Part shown: positions 1 to 6,922 of the stretch, one piece after another
Layout: each line of letters opens with the position of its first letter
Numbering within the stretch: the stretch's first letter is position 1
NCBI GenBank assembly: GCA_016788945.1
Contig: JAEUSA010000346.1
Coordinates: 1 to 10,025 of the forward strand
Reading direction: 5' to 3'
Source: Leptospiraceae bacterium
Lineage (GTDB): Bacteria; Spirochaetota; Leptospiria; Turneriellales; Turneriellaceae
DNA: 10,025 nucleotides
Notes under the pieces: model-generated
The model's database searches: none
What the model saw: only the letters and a program-made list of their open reading frames with translations
Told to the model about the DNA's origin: nothing
Position numbers and translations under genes: made by a program

Positions 1-2
1 TG

Positions 3-149
3 ATAACCGGAGTGTTGATGAAGATGAACCGCGAGAATGCGGAGCTCTTCCGAGAGCTTATGGAAAACACGCAGAAAAATCCATCTCAAGAAGATCGCGC
101 TTGTGGAATACCGGAAGCGGTGCCTGAATTCCTGCTGAGGATCAAATAG
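3..149 (+). CDS. C-terminal end of an unknown protein (partial, 5' end outside window)
   Basis: An open frame enters from the left edge and stops at TAG 147-149. It encodes about 48 residues ending in VPEFLLRIK. The middle part (NRENAELFRELMENTQK) is charged and looks like an amphipathic helix. No family can be recognised. It could be the tail of a longer gene or a short ORF beginning at ATG 18. The other two forward frames are interrupted by stops within the first 130 bases, one of them at the very first codon. Composition is plausible for coding DNA, but the stretch is too short to be sure. Confidence 0.4.
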   Translation: MTGVLMKMNRENAELFRELMENTQKNPSQEDRACGIPEAVPEFLLRIK

Positions 150-198
150 TCTGAATGACAAATACTGTATGGCGTTGTTCAGAATTCGGGGCTACCGA

Positions 199-237
199 AT
201 GAAGATAATGTCGCAGCCAATGGAGCATAATCTTCAT
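199..237. repeat. Imperfect inverted repeat, 12-bp arms
   Basis: The left arm ATGAAGATAATG (199-210) and right arm CATAATCTTCAT (226-237) are complementary at 11 of 12 positions around a 15-nt spacer. It lies between two convergent genes, so it could be a transcript-end hairpin or a protein-binding dyad. No T-run follows on either strand. Confidence 0.45.
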
Positions 238-279
238 GCGGAAAATGAGCTAAGAAGATGTTCGCTTGAAACGTGCGCC

Positions 280-302
280 AGAATTACCGGTTTTGTAATT
301 CT
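280..302 (+). repeat. Perfect 8-bp inverted repeat, possible weak terminator
   Basis: AGAATTAC (280-287) and GTAATTCT (295-302) are perfectly complementary with a 7-nt loop, followed on the plus strand by TTCTCATT. The stem is AT-rich and the tail only partly T-rich, so this is at best a weak terminator for the gene ending at 149, 130 nt upstream. Confidence 0.3.
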
Positions 303-409
303 TTCTCATTCCAATCAGGATTGCTGCATGAGTAAGAGACGAACTGCAGACTATCCATATCAAACCAATAGCCGGTGACGCATTGGGCGTCTATGCGGTT
401 CAGAAAATT

Positions 410-931
410 CTACTTCTCAAAATCTTTATAGATCAAGCTTGGTTGAATGCCGGTATTTCCTTGATACTTGCCGCTCTTGTACTCGGTATATTCGCCTTCG
501 ACCGTGTGGTAGAAGATTTGGCAAATTTGGACACCGGGATAAATGCGCACTGGTTGAATGCTTGAAATCTCCAGTGTCCAATAGCCGCGAAACCCGATGT
601 CACCGAATCCGGCCGTAATATGCACAAACAGACCAAGGCGGCCAACGCTGCTACGACCTTCAAGCATTGGCACAAGGTTCTTGGTCTCGGTAAGTTCACG
701 CGTGCGCCCAAGGTATAGGCGGCCCGGTTCGATGATGAATCCTGCTTCTGGAATTTTGAGCAGCTGAGTCTCATTCGGTTTTTTCATATCGAGCAGCGAT
801 TCCCTGTAAACCAGTAGTTCATCGTGCAGCGTAAGATTATACGAGTTAGGATTAAGAAATTTGTCATCATAGGGTTCGATAATAATTTCTTTCCCCAGCC
901 GTTTCTTGATTTCAATACCTGAAAGAATCAT
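410..931 (-). CDS. dcd: dCTP deaminase, probably the bifunctional dUMP-forming type
   Basis: A cytosolic enzyme of pyrimidine deoxynucleotide metabolism that deaminates dCTP on the route to dTMP. The 173-residue protein is of normal length for the Dcd/dUTPase trimer family. Visible motifs are the substrate loop [10 protein letters not shown] (91-100), [11 protein letters not shown] (104-114), the catalytic glutamate E121 in TLEI, and a C-terminal lid [13 protein letters not shown] (153-165). E. coli-type monofunctional enzymes have TAHR where this protein has TAGF. The TAG(F/W) form is that of the Methanocaldococcus jannaschii and Mycobacterium enzymes, which also cleave dUTP to dUMP, so I infer bifunctionality without proof. 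The ATG overlaps the mrp stop as ATGA, indicating translational coupling. It is the last gene of the MFS-mrp-dcd unit. Confidence 0.95.
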   Translation of the reverse strand: MILSGIEIKKRLGKEIIIEPYDDKFLNPNSYNLTLHDELLVYRESLLDMKKPNETQLLKIPEAGFIIEPGRLYLGRTRELTETKNLVPMLEGRSSVGRLGLFVHITAGFGDIGFRGYWTLEISSIQPVRIYPGVQICQIFYHTVEGEYTEYKSGKYQGNTGIQPSLIYKDFEK

Positions 932-2004
932 GTTGCTTCCACTTTTGAGATAAGATTTCGCGCGATGTGTTCAAACGCGTTTACCACGGGCTGGATATTC
1001 TTGTTCTTATTCTTGTAAACCGGAATCTCACCACGTTCGGCAGCCGCCATACAGTCTTCAACCAATGGAACCTGCCCCAGCAAGATGCTATCGGTCGAAG
1101 CGGCGAGGCGTGCGCCACCGCCTTTAGAGAAAATATGACTCGGCTTACCACAGTGGCTGCAGATAAATTCGCTCATGTTTTCGACGACCCCCAATATCGG
1201 AATATTCACCTGTTCAAACATCGCCACGGCGCGGCCAGCATCGAGCAGTGCCACGCTCTGTGGCGTTGTGACGATAACCGCGCCGTCGGTCTGCACAAGC
1301 TGTGCGAGGGAAAGCTGGGTGTCACCGGTTCCGGGCGGCAGGTCAATGATGAGAAAATCCAGTTCACCCCAGTTCATGTCATAAAGAAACTGTTCGACCG
1401 CTTTGCCCAACATCGGCCCGCGCCAGACAATCGGTTGGGTTTCGTCTACCAAAAAAGAAAAGCTCATCAATTTCAGCCCGTATTTTTCCATCGGTGTGAT
1501 GCGGTCATCCTTAACCTCAATCTGCTGTCGACCGGAGAGTCCGAGCATCTTGCCGATGGAGGGGCCATAAATATCCGCATCCATCAATCCTACTTTTTTG
1601 CCAAGCTGTTGCAGAGTCGAGGCGAGGTTCACGGAAACTGTCGACTTACCAACGCCGCCTTTGCCCGAAGCTACCGCAATCACATGCTTAACGCCGGGAA
1701 TGCTGCGCTGCGGGCGCTGCACGGGACCTTGTTTGGTGACTTCAGGTTTTGCATCACTCCATTTAAATTTAAAGCCATCGGGTGCAAGACCCGCCTTGCT
1801 CGCCTGTGTGCGCACCTGCGCTTCGATTGCGAGCTGCCATTTCTTATCACCCGCTGCGCGCATCTCGATCACGCACTTATTGGCAGAGGGATCATCGCCA
1901 CTCGCTGCATCATGAACGGCGATGAGTAATTTATCGTCGGTTACAGATTTATGCGTCAGTGGATTCTGTACTTTTGCGAGTATGGTCTCTAACTGTGTTT
2001 TCAT
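928..2004 (-). CDS. mrp: Mrp/ApbC-type iron-sulfur cluster carrier ATPase
   Basis: A cytosolic P-loop ATPase of the Mrp/NBP35 family, known to bind and transfer Fe-S clusters to apoproteins. The 358-residue protein has a degenerate N-terminal MIP18/DUF59-like part (about 1-85), then a linker, then the ATPase. Motifs are the deviant Walker A GKGGVGKS (114-121), MDADIYGPS (141-149), switch [10 protein letters not shown] (221-228), and the cluster-binding CxxC at C282 and C285 (ICSHCG). Length and motif order are typical of bacterial Mrp. The DUF59 part lacks an obvious cysteine of the classical SufT type; C44 is the only N-terminal cysteine. The start ATG lies 18 nt after the upstream MFS stop with only a weak GGGT-like ribosome site. 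The 3' end overlaps dcd by 4 nt. Confidence 0.96.
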   Translation of the reverse strand: MKTQLETILAKVQNPLTHKSVTDDKLLIAVHDAASGDDPSANKCVIEMRAAGDKKWQLAIEAQVRTQASKAGLAPDGFKFKWSDAKPEVTKQGPVQRPQRSIPGVKHVIAVASGKGGVGKSTVSVNLASTLQQLGKKVGLMDADIYGPSIGKMLGLSGRQQIEVKDDRITPMEKYGLKLMSFSFLVDETQPIVWRGPMLGKAVEQFLYDMNWGELDFLIIDLPPGTGDTQLSLAQLVQTDGAVIVTTPQSVALLDAGRAVAMFEQVNIPILGVVENMSEFICSHCGKPSHIFSKGGGARLAASTDSILLGQVPLVEDCMAAAERGEIPVYKNKNKNIQPVVNAFEHIARNLISKVEAT

Positions 2005-2022
2005 GGTGTACCCGTTTGCATG

Positions 2023-3360
2023 TTATCGTGTTTTGAATGTATTGGCGATCATGACCGCAGCAATATTGAAGATAATGCCAAAGGCACCGACCCAGAGATA
2101 GTTGCGCATCGGTTGCCCGGGCGGCGCGACAATGATGAATGAAGCGGCAATCGCACCCAATGACATAGCGAGCTGCTGCACGGAACCGTTGAGGCTCATG
2201 AACGTGCCGCGCTGGGACGGATTCAACGTGTTATTCAACAGCGCCATCGCCGGCACCATGCGCCCCGAAACAAAGATAAAAAACAGCACCGCGAATACCA
2301 GTAGTACAACAAAATGGTGCGTCCATTCATGGGTGACGAGAATAAACGGAATACTGGCCAGCAACGAGACCCAAGTATACATGCGCACCGTGCCGAACCT
2401 GTCTGTCAGATAACCCATCAGTGGTGAGCTGATGATTGTGGCGATGCCGCCAAAAAGATATATGAGTGGCAGCTGCTTATCGGTGACTCCATTATTTTTT
2501 TGCATGAAGCCGGCGATATATGGAATAATGCTGAATGCGGCGATAAAGTGACAGGTGATCATCAGGTATAACCGCTGATGCTTTTCGTTGGATAATACCG
2601 AAACAATTTGCGCCACGACATTCTGCGGCGGGCCGAACAGGTGGTGCGCCATGACTGGCATGCGCAGGTATGCGAGGATAAATATCAGCCCCGAACCTGC
2701 AGCGATGAGATAATAGGGCAATTGCAGAAAGAAGTTGTGCGCAAACCAGATTCCGATCGGAACCCCTGCCACCGCCGCGACAGAAAATGACATCATTATA
2801 ACGCCGGTGGCCCTGCCGCGTTTTGCGGGTTCGATGAGATCTCCGATAATGGCGAATGAAATACCCGATAGCAGACCGCCAAAAGCACCGGTCAGCATGC
2901 GCGCCATGAGGAATGTCCAGAAGCCCGGAGCGACCGCACAGAGCAGGTTACCGAGAATAAAGCCAGCGAAGGCAAACAGCATCGACCGTTTACGCGAAAT
3001 GCGATCGATAAAAAACGTACCCGCTATTCCCGAAGCAAACGCCGCGAGTGTGTAGCTTGAGACTAACCAGCCGAATTGATTTGTACTGATATGAAAGAAT
3101 TCTTCGAACTTTTTGGCAAGCGGCATCAGCACCATGAAGTCGACGATGTGCATAAATTGTATGAACGCAAGGATCATCAAGACTGTCCATTGTGTAGCCG
3201 TGAATACCTTCTCTTTGACCGGTGCGGTGTGGACAAAGTCGCTCGCGGCAACGGTTTCTTCGGTCACTGCATTCCGCTTCACGGATGATTTGACCGATTT
3301 AGAAGGCTTTTTTCTACCGGATGCGGAAGCCTTTTTGACTGGCTTCTTTCTGCTGGGCAT
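2023..3360 (-). CDS. Major facilitator superfamily transporter (AraJ-like) with a basic N-terminal tail
   Basis: A predicted 12-helix inner-membrane secondary transporter of 445 residues. The first helix begins near residue 57 (QWTVLMILAFIQFMHIVDF). The loop 2-3 motif A appears as GTFFIDRISRKR (114-125), and its second-half echo as GYLTDRFGTVR (316-326). The general look is that of the AraJ/sugar- and drug-efflux branch, and the substrate cannot be told. The first 30 residues are rich in Lys, Ser, Ala and Pro (KKPVKK, GRKKPSKS), resembling a histone H1-type tail rather than a normal MFS cytoplasmic end. There is no clear Shine-Dalgarno before this ATG, so a shorter protein remains possible, but no other ATG precedes helix 1. 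It is the first gene of the MFS-mrp-dcd unit. Confidence 0.9.
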   Translation of the reverse strand: MPSRKKPVKKASASGRKKPSKSVKSSVKRNAVTEETVAASDFVHTAPVKEKVFTATQWTVLMILAFIQFMHIVDFMVLMPLAKKFEEFFHISTNQFGWLVSSYTLAAFASGIAGTFFIDRISRKRSMLFAFAGFILGNLLCAVAPGFWTFLMARMLTGAFGGLLSGISFAIIGDLIEPAKRGRATGVIMMSFSVAAVAGVPIGIWFAHNFFLQLPYYLIAAGSGLIFILAYLRMPVMAHHLFGPPQNVVAQIVSVLSNEKHQRLYLMITCHFIAAFSIIPYIAGFMQKNNGVTDKQLPLIYLFGGIATIISSPLMGYLTDRFGTVRMYTWVSLLASIPFILVTHEWTHHFVVLLVFAVLFFIFVSGRMVPAMALLNNTLNPSQRGTFMSLNGSVQQLAMSLGAIAASFIIVAPPGQPMRNYLWVGAFGIIFNIAAVMIANTFKTR

Positions 3361-3441
3361 AGGCCATGAGCTACGATTGAGACAGCGCGGAAAAGGAAAT
3401 CCGGCACCTAAGACAGGGGCTAATCAGTTTGGTATGAGGAA
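3361..3441 (-). promoter_or_regulatory. Leader region of the MFS-mrp-dcd unit
   Basis: If the hairpin at 3442-3466 ends the preceding transcript, the promoter for the MFS-mrp-dcd unit should lie in these 81 bases. I find no pair of hexamers close to the sigma70 consensus on the minus strand and no strong Shine-Dalgarno. The unit may be read through from the dehydrogenase gene or use another sigma factor. Confidence 0.25.
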
Positions 3442-3466
3442 ATCCGTGGCGTACACCGCCACGGAT
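3442..3466 (-). terminator. Hairpin at the end of the acyl-CoA dehydrogenase gene
   Basis: A perfect 10-bp stem, ATCCGTGGCG (3442-3451) with CGCCACGGAT (3457-3466), closes a 5-nt loop. It begins 8 nt past the dehydrogenase stop codon. On the minus strand it is followed by TTTCCTC, a poor T-tract. I read it as a probable transcript end or 3' stabiliser that separates the dehydrogenase from the MFS-mrp-dcd unit. Confidence 0.65.
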
Positions 3467-3473
3467 ATACATG

Positions 3474-4631
3474 CTATGTGCTGGCGAGACCGAGATTCTT
3501 GGACACGATTTCGCGCATAATCTCTGAAGTACCGGCATAGATCGTTTGTACACGGCAATCGAGATAGGCCTTGGCAATCGGATACTCCATCATGAAGCCG
3601 TAACCGCCGAAGAACTGTAAGCATTTGCTGACGTGCGCTTGCAGCAGTTCTGAGCATTGCAGCTTAACGGCAGACGCCTGTGCTGGGGTCGCCTCACCCT
3701 TCATGTGCAGCTCGACAATACGATCGCAGTATGAACGTGCCGCTTCTTGTTCGACGTACATATCCACGAGGCTAAAGCGTGTGTTCTGGAAAGCTCCGAT
3801 CGGCTTTCCGAAAGCTTTGCGTTCATTGCAATACTTAACGGTCTGGTCAAGTACCACTTCGGCCGAGGCGATGTTTGAAATAGCGAGCACCAAGCGTTCT
3901 TGTGCGAGCGACATCATCAGATAACGGAAGCCGGCATTCAGTTTGCCAATCAGATTCTCTTTTGGTACCTTCACGTCGTTAAAATGCAGTTCTGAAGTGT
4001 CTTGCGCATGCAGGCCGATTTTCTTGAGTTTGCGGCCGCGTTCAAAACCTGCCATACCGCGTTCAACCATCAGCAGCGAGATGCCACCTTGTCCCTCGCC
4101 GGTACGCGCCACCACGATGCATAAATCAGAGAGATAGCCGTTTGAAATGAAGGTTTTGGTGCCGTTCAACAGAAAGTGATCCCCTTTGTCGACAGCTTTG
4201 GTTGTTACAGCCGCGAGATCTGATCCGGTGCCTGGCTCGGTCATGCCGATCGATAAAATTTTTGTGCCGTTGATAACGCCGGGCAGCCAGCGCTTCTTCT
4301 GTTCATCGTTGGCATAGTGCAGAATATATGGCGCGATAACATCGGCGTGCAGCGAGATGAAAAAGCCTGACGATGCAGCCTTTGCGAGTTCTTCGATGAC
4401 AATTACGTTATACAGAAAGTCAAGTCCCATGCCGCCATATTCTTCTGGAAAGTTAGGGCAAATCATGCCTAATTGCCCGGCCTTTTCCCAAACATCGCGG
4501 GTAACCTCGCCGGCCTTTTCCCATTCTTCATGACGCGGTATGCATTCCTTTGCAATAAAATCTGCGACCATTTCGCGAAAGCGGTCATGTTCTTCAGTAA
4601 AGGGCAATAAACGCGGTAGTCTTTTAACCAT
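3474..4631 (-). CDS. Acyl-CoA dehydrogenase, long-chain (LCAD) type
   Basis: An FAD-dependent cytosolic enzyme for the first step of fatty acyl-CoA beta-oxidation (alpha,beta-dehydrogenation). The 385-residue protein has the N-terminal helical domain (about 8-120), the beta domain with the flavin/substrate segment MTEPGTGSDL (130-139), and the C-terminal helical domain with RKAFGKPI (271-278) and FFGGYGFMMEYPIAKAY (340-356). The usual catalytic position near the C terminus reads YAGTSE (365-370), with Ala in place of Glu. A glutamate is present at E245 in LAQERL, which is where LCAD and isovaleryl-CoA dehydrogenase keep their base. ATG 4631 is chosen because AAGGAG lies six bases before it. 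An in-frame ATG 47 codons further up would bury that site. A hairpin follows the stop. Chain-length preference cannot be told. Confidence 0.95.
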   Translation of the reverse strand: MVKRLPRLLPFTEEHDRFREMVADFIAKECIPRHEEWEKAGEVTRDVWEKAGQLGMICPNFPEEYGGMGLDFLYNVIVIEELAKAASSGFFISLHADVIAPYILHYANDEQKKRWLPGVINGTKILSIGMTEPGTGSDLAAVTTKAVDKGDHFLLNGTKTFISNGYLSDLCIVVARTGEGQGGISLLMVERGMAGFERGRKLKKIGLHAQDTSELHFNDVKVPKENLIGKLNAGFRYLMMSLAQERLVLAISNIASAEVVLDQTVKYCNERKAFGKPIGAFQNTRFSLVDMYVEQEAARSYCDRIVELHMKGEATPAQASAVKLQCSELLQAHVSKCLQFFGGYGFMMEYPIAKAYLDCRVQTIYAGTSEIMREIVSKNLGLAST

Positions 4632-4637
4632 GGTAAT

Positions 4638-4643
4638 CTCCTT
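4638..4643 (-). promoter_or_regulatory. Shine-Dalgarno AAGGAG fixing the acyl-CoA dehydrogenase start
   Basis: The minus strand reads AAGGAG, then ATTACC, then ATG 4631. This near-ideal site and six-base spacing decide the start against the upstream in-frame ATG at 4772. Confidence 0.85.
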
Positions 4644-4745
4644 GGCGCCAGCAGGCGGCTCTGTAGCAGACGTTACAAAGTGCGTCACCGCGTAAATTCC
4701 AATGGTAGAAACATGGATTACATATTTGTTCTCAGGGGTCAGCTC

Positions 4746-4770
4746 GCAGCCCTGTGTTGCCGAGGGCTGC
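4746..4770. repeat. Perfect 8-bp dyad spanning the -35 region in the divergent promoter area
   Basis: GCAGCCCT (4746-4753) and AGGGCTGC (4763-4770) are exact reverse complements around a 9-base spacer. The spacer holds the proposed -35 hexamer TTGCCG (4757-4762). This position suits a repressor or activator operator. A simple hairpin is the other reading. Confidence 0.5.
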
Positions 4771-4785
4771 ATTATGTCGTATTAT
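4757..4785 (+). promoter_or_regulatory. Candidate sigma70-type promoter for the exported TPR gene
   Basis: TTGCCG (4757-4762) and TATTAT (4780-4785) are separated by exactly 17 bases, in the 198-bp gap between divergent genes. Transcription would start near 4792, leaving a leader of about 38 nt before ATG 4830. That argues against the upstream in-frame ATGs at 4680 and 4716, since the first would lie before the promoter. Two of the six bases in the -35 hexamer and one in the -10 hexamer depart from consensus. Confidence 0.5.
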
Positions 4786-4829
4786 GCTTGAGGCGGATGC
4801 ATAACGATTCCGATACTATAAGCAGTTCG

Positions 4830-6113
4830 ATGCGTGTTTTTTCCGCTTTATTTATCCTGCTGACCGCCGTGAGTAACCTTGCTGCCGAGGTATACCCGCT
4901 CACGCTCTACCGCAGTTATGGCGATATGCAGGCTTTACCGGGTCTGCTGATCGGCAAGATCAATACCAAGGGCACGGACAATGCGCAGCCACCGCGCCAG
5001 ATACTCGGCTACGATATACGTATGTCGATCGTCAGCGCCTCCATTGACAACGCTGCCAAAGTTTATCCGGGTATGAAGGTTTTCGTCATCAAACGTGAGC
5101 GCGATCATATCAAGAGTAAAGCCGCGCTGATCATTGCCGAGGGCGAAATTGATTCGATTTCGGATACGGTTTTTTCTGGGCGCGTAGCCAAGATCAAAGG
5201 CCAGTTTTCGATGGTATCCCGACAGTATTTTATCGCCGTGGCCGAGCCCGGTCGCTCACGTGAGGGTGATCGCAAAGATGCAGAGACTTATCTGCTTGAA
5301 GCCGAGCGCCACCGCCACGAAAATGATCTCGCGCGTTCAGCGCAAAAACTGCAGCATGCGCGTGAACTTGAGCCGAATAATCCCCTCATCAACCTGCGGT
5401 ATGCGCAGCTTGCGCTGAAAAACGGCGCCGAAGAAAAGGCGCGCGCGGCGCTCAAGAAAGCTTTTGGTGACCGCAGGCGACTCGAAGACGTGAATGACTA
5501 TCTGATCTTAGGCGCGCTCTATCTGCGTAGTCAGGTCACCGCCCTGCCGTCACAGAATAAAGATGTACTCAAGACAGCGACGCTGCTGCTTTCGCAAATG
5601 CGACAGTTTGAGAAAGATCTCGGCCAGTTCGGCAAAGACCTGACTCCCCCCAAGGCATCGAGCTTTCGCTACAAACACAGTCGGTTTACGGCGGATTACC
5701 ATCTAAACTATGGCATTTTACTGCGCGCTGTTGCCGCCACTTTGCGCGAGTATAATCCGGCTGCGATCAGTAAAATGTTGGAATATGCCGAACGCGATGC
5801 TCTCTACGCCCCCATAGAGACACGCGTGGGTCGTGAGCGTGTGCTTGCACTGCCAAGGAAGCAGTGGGATCGTGCGTACACCGATGCGGCGATTACACAC
5901 TTTGAGCTTGCACTGAAGAAAGACCGCCACAGCGAAGCGGCTTACGAACTCATCGACCTGTGCGATTCACTCTGGGAGGGTTCCGATAACAATCGGCGCG
6001 CGTTGCTTAAAGAGATGATCGAAAGGCATGCACCGGCCTATCTCGAAGCTCCACACGAAGATCAGCGTATGTCGCGCGTTCGCAGAGTTTTGAATAAAGT
6101 CAACCAGGCCTGA
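4830..6113 (+). CDS. Exported TPR-repeat protein with beta-rich N-terminal part, function unknown
   Basis: A 427-residue protein. Residues 1-19 form a Sec signal peptide (hydrophobic FSALFILLTAV, likely cut after NLAA). Residues about 20-140 are beta-rich, with VYPGMKVFVIK (78-88), IAEGEIDSI (102-110) and FIAVAEPG (134-141). This pattern suggests a small barrel such as an SH3- or OB-like fold, but I cannot name it. Residues about 151-218 make two TPR units (A..YLLEAERHRHENDLARS; P.NPLINLRYAQLALKNGA), and a helical region continues to the end with another TPR-like stretch near 350-380. It probably works in the periplasm as a scaffold. ATG 4830 is preferred because it opens the signal peptide and follows the promoter; ATG 4797 is possible, and neither has a clear Shine-Dalgarno. 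Its last 52 bases overlap the convergent glycosyltransferase gene. Confidence 0.8.
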   Translation: MRVFSALFILLTAVSNLAAEVYPLTLYRSYGDMQALPGLLIGKINTKGTDNAQPPRQILGYDIRMSIVSASIDNAAKVYPGMKVFVIKRERDHIKSKAALIIAEGEIDSISDTVFSGRVAKIKGQFSMVSRQYFIAVAEPGRSREGDRKDAETYLLEAERHRHENDLARSAQKLQHARELEPNNPLINLRYAQLALKNGAEEKARAALKKAFGDRRRLEDVNDYLILGALYLRSQVTALPSQNKDVLKTATLLLSQMRQFEKDLGQFGKDLTPPKASSFRYKHSRFTADYHLNYGILLRAVAATLREYNPAAISKMLEYAERDALYAPIETRVGRERVLALPRKQWDRAYTDAAITHFELALKKDRHSEAAYELIDLCDSLWEGSDNNRRALLKEMIERHAPAYLEAPHEDQRMSRVRRVLNKVNQA

Positions 6114-6922
6114 TACCGAATCGCGCCGCGTTGGTTGCCATACCGGGCTGCGCCGGAAAGTAGTATCTCACATTTGCGGATCGCCGCGGCGTAAAAAAAA
6201 TCTTGGTTTTCTGGAAAAAGTTGAGAATTTCTGAACGACCGGTAATATCGGTGCAGAGCCAGCACGCGGTAGCGGTCGATCTGCGCAGTGGCACTGAGTT
6301 GCGGCCAGTCTCCAGCGCGTTTGGTGACGAGATTTTCGGGTATATGGTAGATCGGGCTGGTGCTGAGCAGGCGCAGCCATAATTCAAAATCTTCGCATAA
6401 TCGGAAATTCGCATTAAATCCGCCACTTTTTTCAAAAAATGGCCTGCGAAACATTGCCGCAGAAGGTGAAATGAGGCAGCGCTCAAATGCGCGGGGCAGA
6501 AATTGCCCGCCTTGTTTTCTGTAGGCAGTACCTTGTCGTGCTGGCTCACCGTTACGTAACCACAATTCATCCGTATGACACCATTCAAATGCCGGCTGCG
6601 TTTGCATGGTCTCTACCTGCCGCTGCAGTTTATCCCGGTGCCAGAGATCGTCGCTATCCAGAAAAGCCAGTAAAGGCGCCCTACCTTGAGCCGCGCCCAA
6701 ATTACGGGCTCCACCAGCACCGAGGTTTTTCCCCACGCGTAGAAACGAGACGCGCGGATCGTTGCAGCCAACGAGTGACTGCAGGTCTTCGTCAGAAGCG
6801 TCGTCAACGACGACGATGGTGAAATGCGGAAAACTCTGCCGTAAAACAGACTCAATTGCCTCGCGCAATAGGTGAACGCGATTATACGCAGGAATCACGA
6901 CGTCGACGACGGTTTCAGTCAT
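6062..6922 (-). CDS. Family 2 (GT-A fold) glycosyltransferase
   Basis: A 286-residue enzyme that should transfer a sugar from a nucleotide-sugar donor to a cell-surface glycan. Donor and acceptor are unknown. Motifs run in normal order: VVIPAYNR (8-15), VVVDDASDE (37-45), NLGAGGARN (67-75), the metal-binding DSDD (89-92) in AFLDSDDLW, and CEDFELWLRL (176-185) with the likely catalytic acid pair. There is no transmembrane segment, so it is probably cytosolic or peripheral. ATG 6922 starts the family's first beta strand and overlaps the ribD stop by 8 nt (ATGACTGA), so translation is probably coupled. A longer open frame runs up to 7216, but that part is ribD in another frame. The 3' end overlaps the convergent TPR gene. 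Confidence 0.92.
   Translation of the reverse strand: MTETVVDVVIPAYNRVHLLREAIESVLRQSFPHFTIVVVDDASDEDLQSLVGCNDPRVSFLRVGKNLGAGGARNLGAAQGRAPLLAFLDSDDLWHRDKLQRQVETMQTQPAFEWCHTDELWLRNGEPARQGTAYRKQGGQFLPRAFERCLISPSAAMFRRPFFEKSGGFNANFRLCEDFELWLRLLSTSPIYHIPENLVTKRAGDWPQLSATAQIDRYRVLALHRYYRSFRNSQLFPENQDFFYAAAIRKCEILLSGAARYGNQRGAIRYQAWLTLFKTLRTRDIR

Larger units (their letters stand above)
150..409. other. Intergenic spacer between the left-edge gene and dcd
   Basis: About 260 bp between the plus-strand stop at 149 and the dcd stop at 410, so both flanking genes converge here. The plus-strand frame that stays open at 169-378 has no recognisable domain and a random-looking composition, and I do not call it. 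The spacer holds three short inverted repeats: 199-237, 280-302, and a 5-bp stem GACGC/GCGTC at 377-391 about 20 nt past the dcd stop. Any of these could act as a weak transcript end. None has a good T-tract. Confidence 0.5.

Noticed and set aside
169..378. A 69-codon plus-strand frame in the left spacer
   Set aside because: There is no ribosome site, domain or convincing composition, and it contains the inverted repeats.
383..774. Open frames overlapping dcd in other frames and on the other strand
   Set aside because: The dcd protein is unmistakable across this span, so the overlapping frames are by-products.
967..1929. A 320-codon open frame on the plus strand
   Set aside because: It lies wholly opposite mrp, whose Walker A, switch and CxxC motifs prove the minus strand is coding. 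The antisense product has no domain and odd composition.
3442..3466. The hairpin read as a repeat unit of a mobile element
   Set aside because: A single copy directly after a stop codon, with no flanking duplication, fits a transcript-end structure better.
4632..4772. A 47-residue N-terminal extension of the acyl-CoA dehydrogenase
   Set aside because: AAGGAG sits directly before ATG 4631, the family begins there, and the extension has no transit or signal logic.
4680..4829. A 50-residue N-terminal extension of the exported TPR protein
   Set aside because: It would start upstream of the best promoter and bury the signal peptide; its residues look random.
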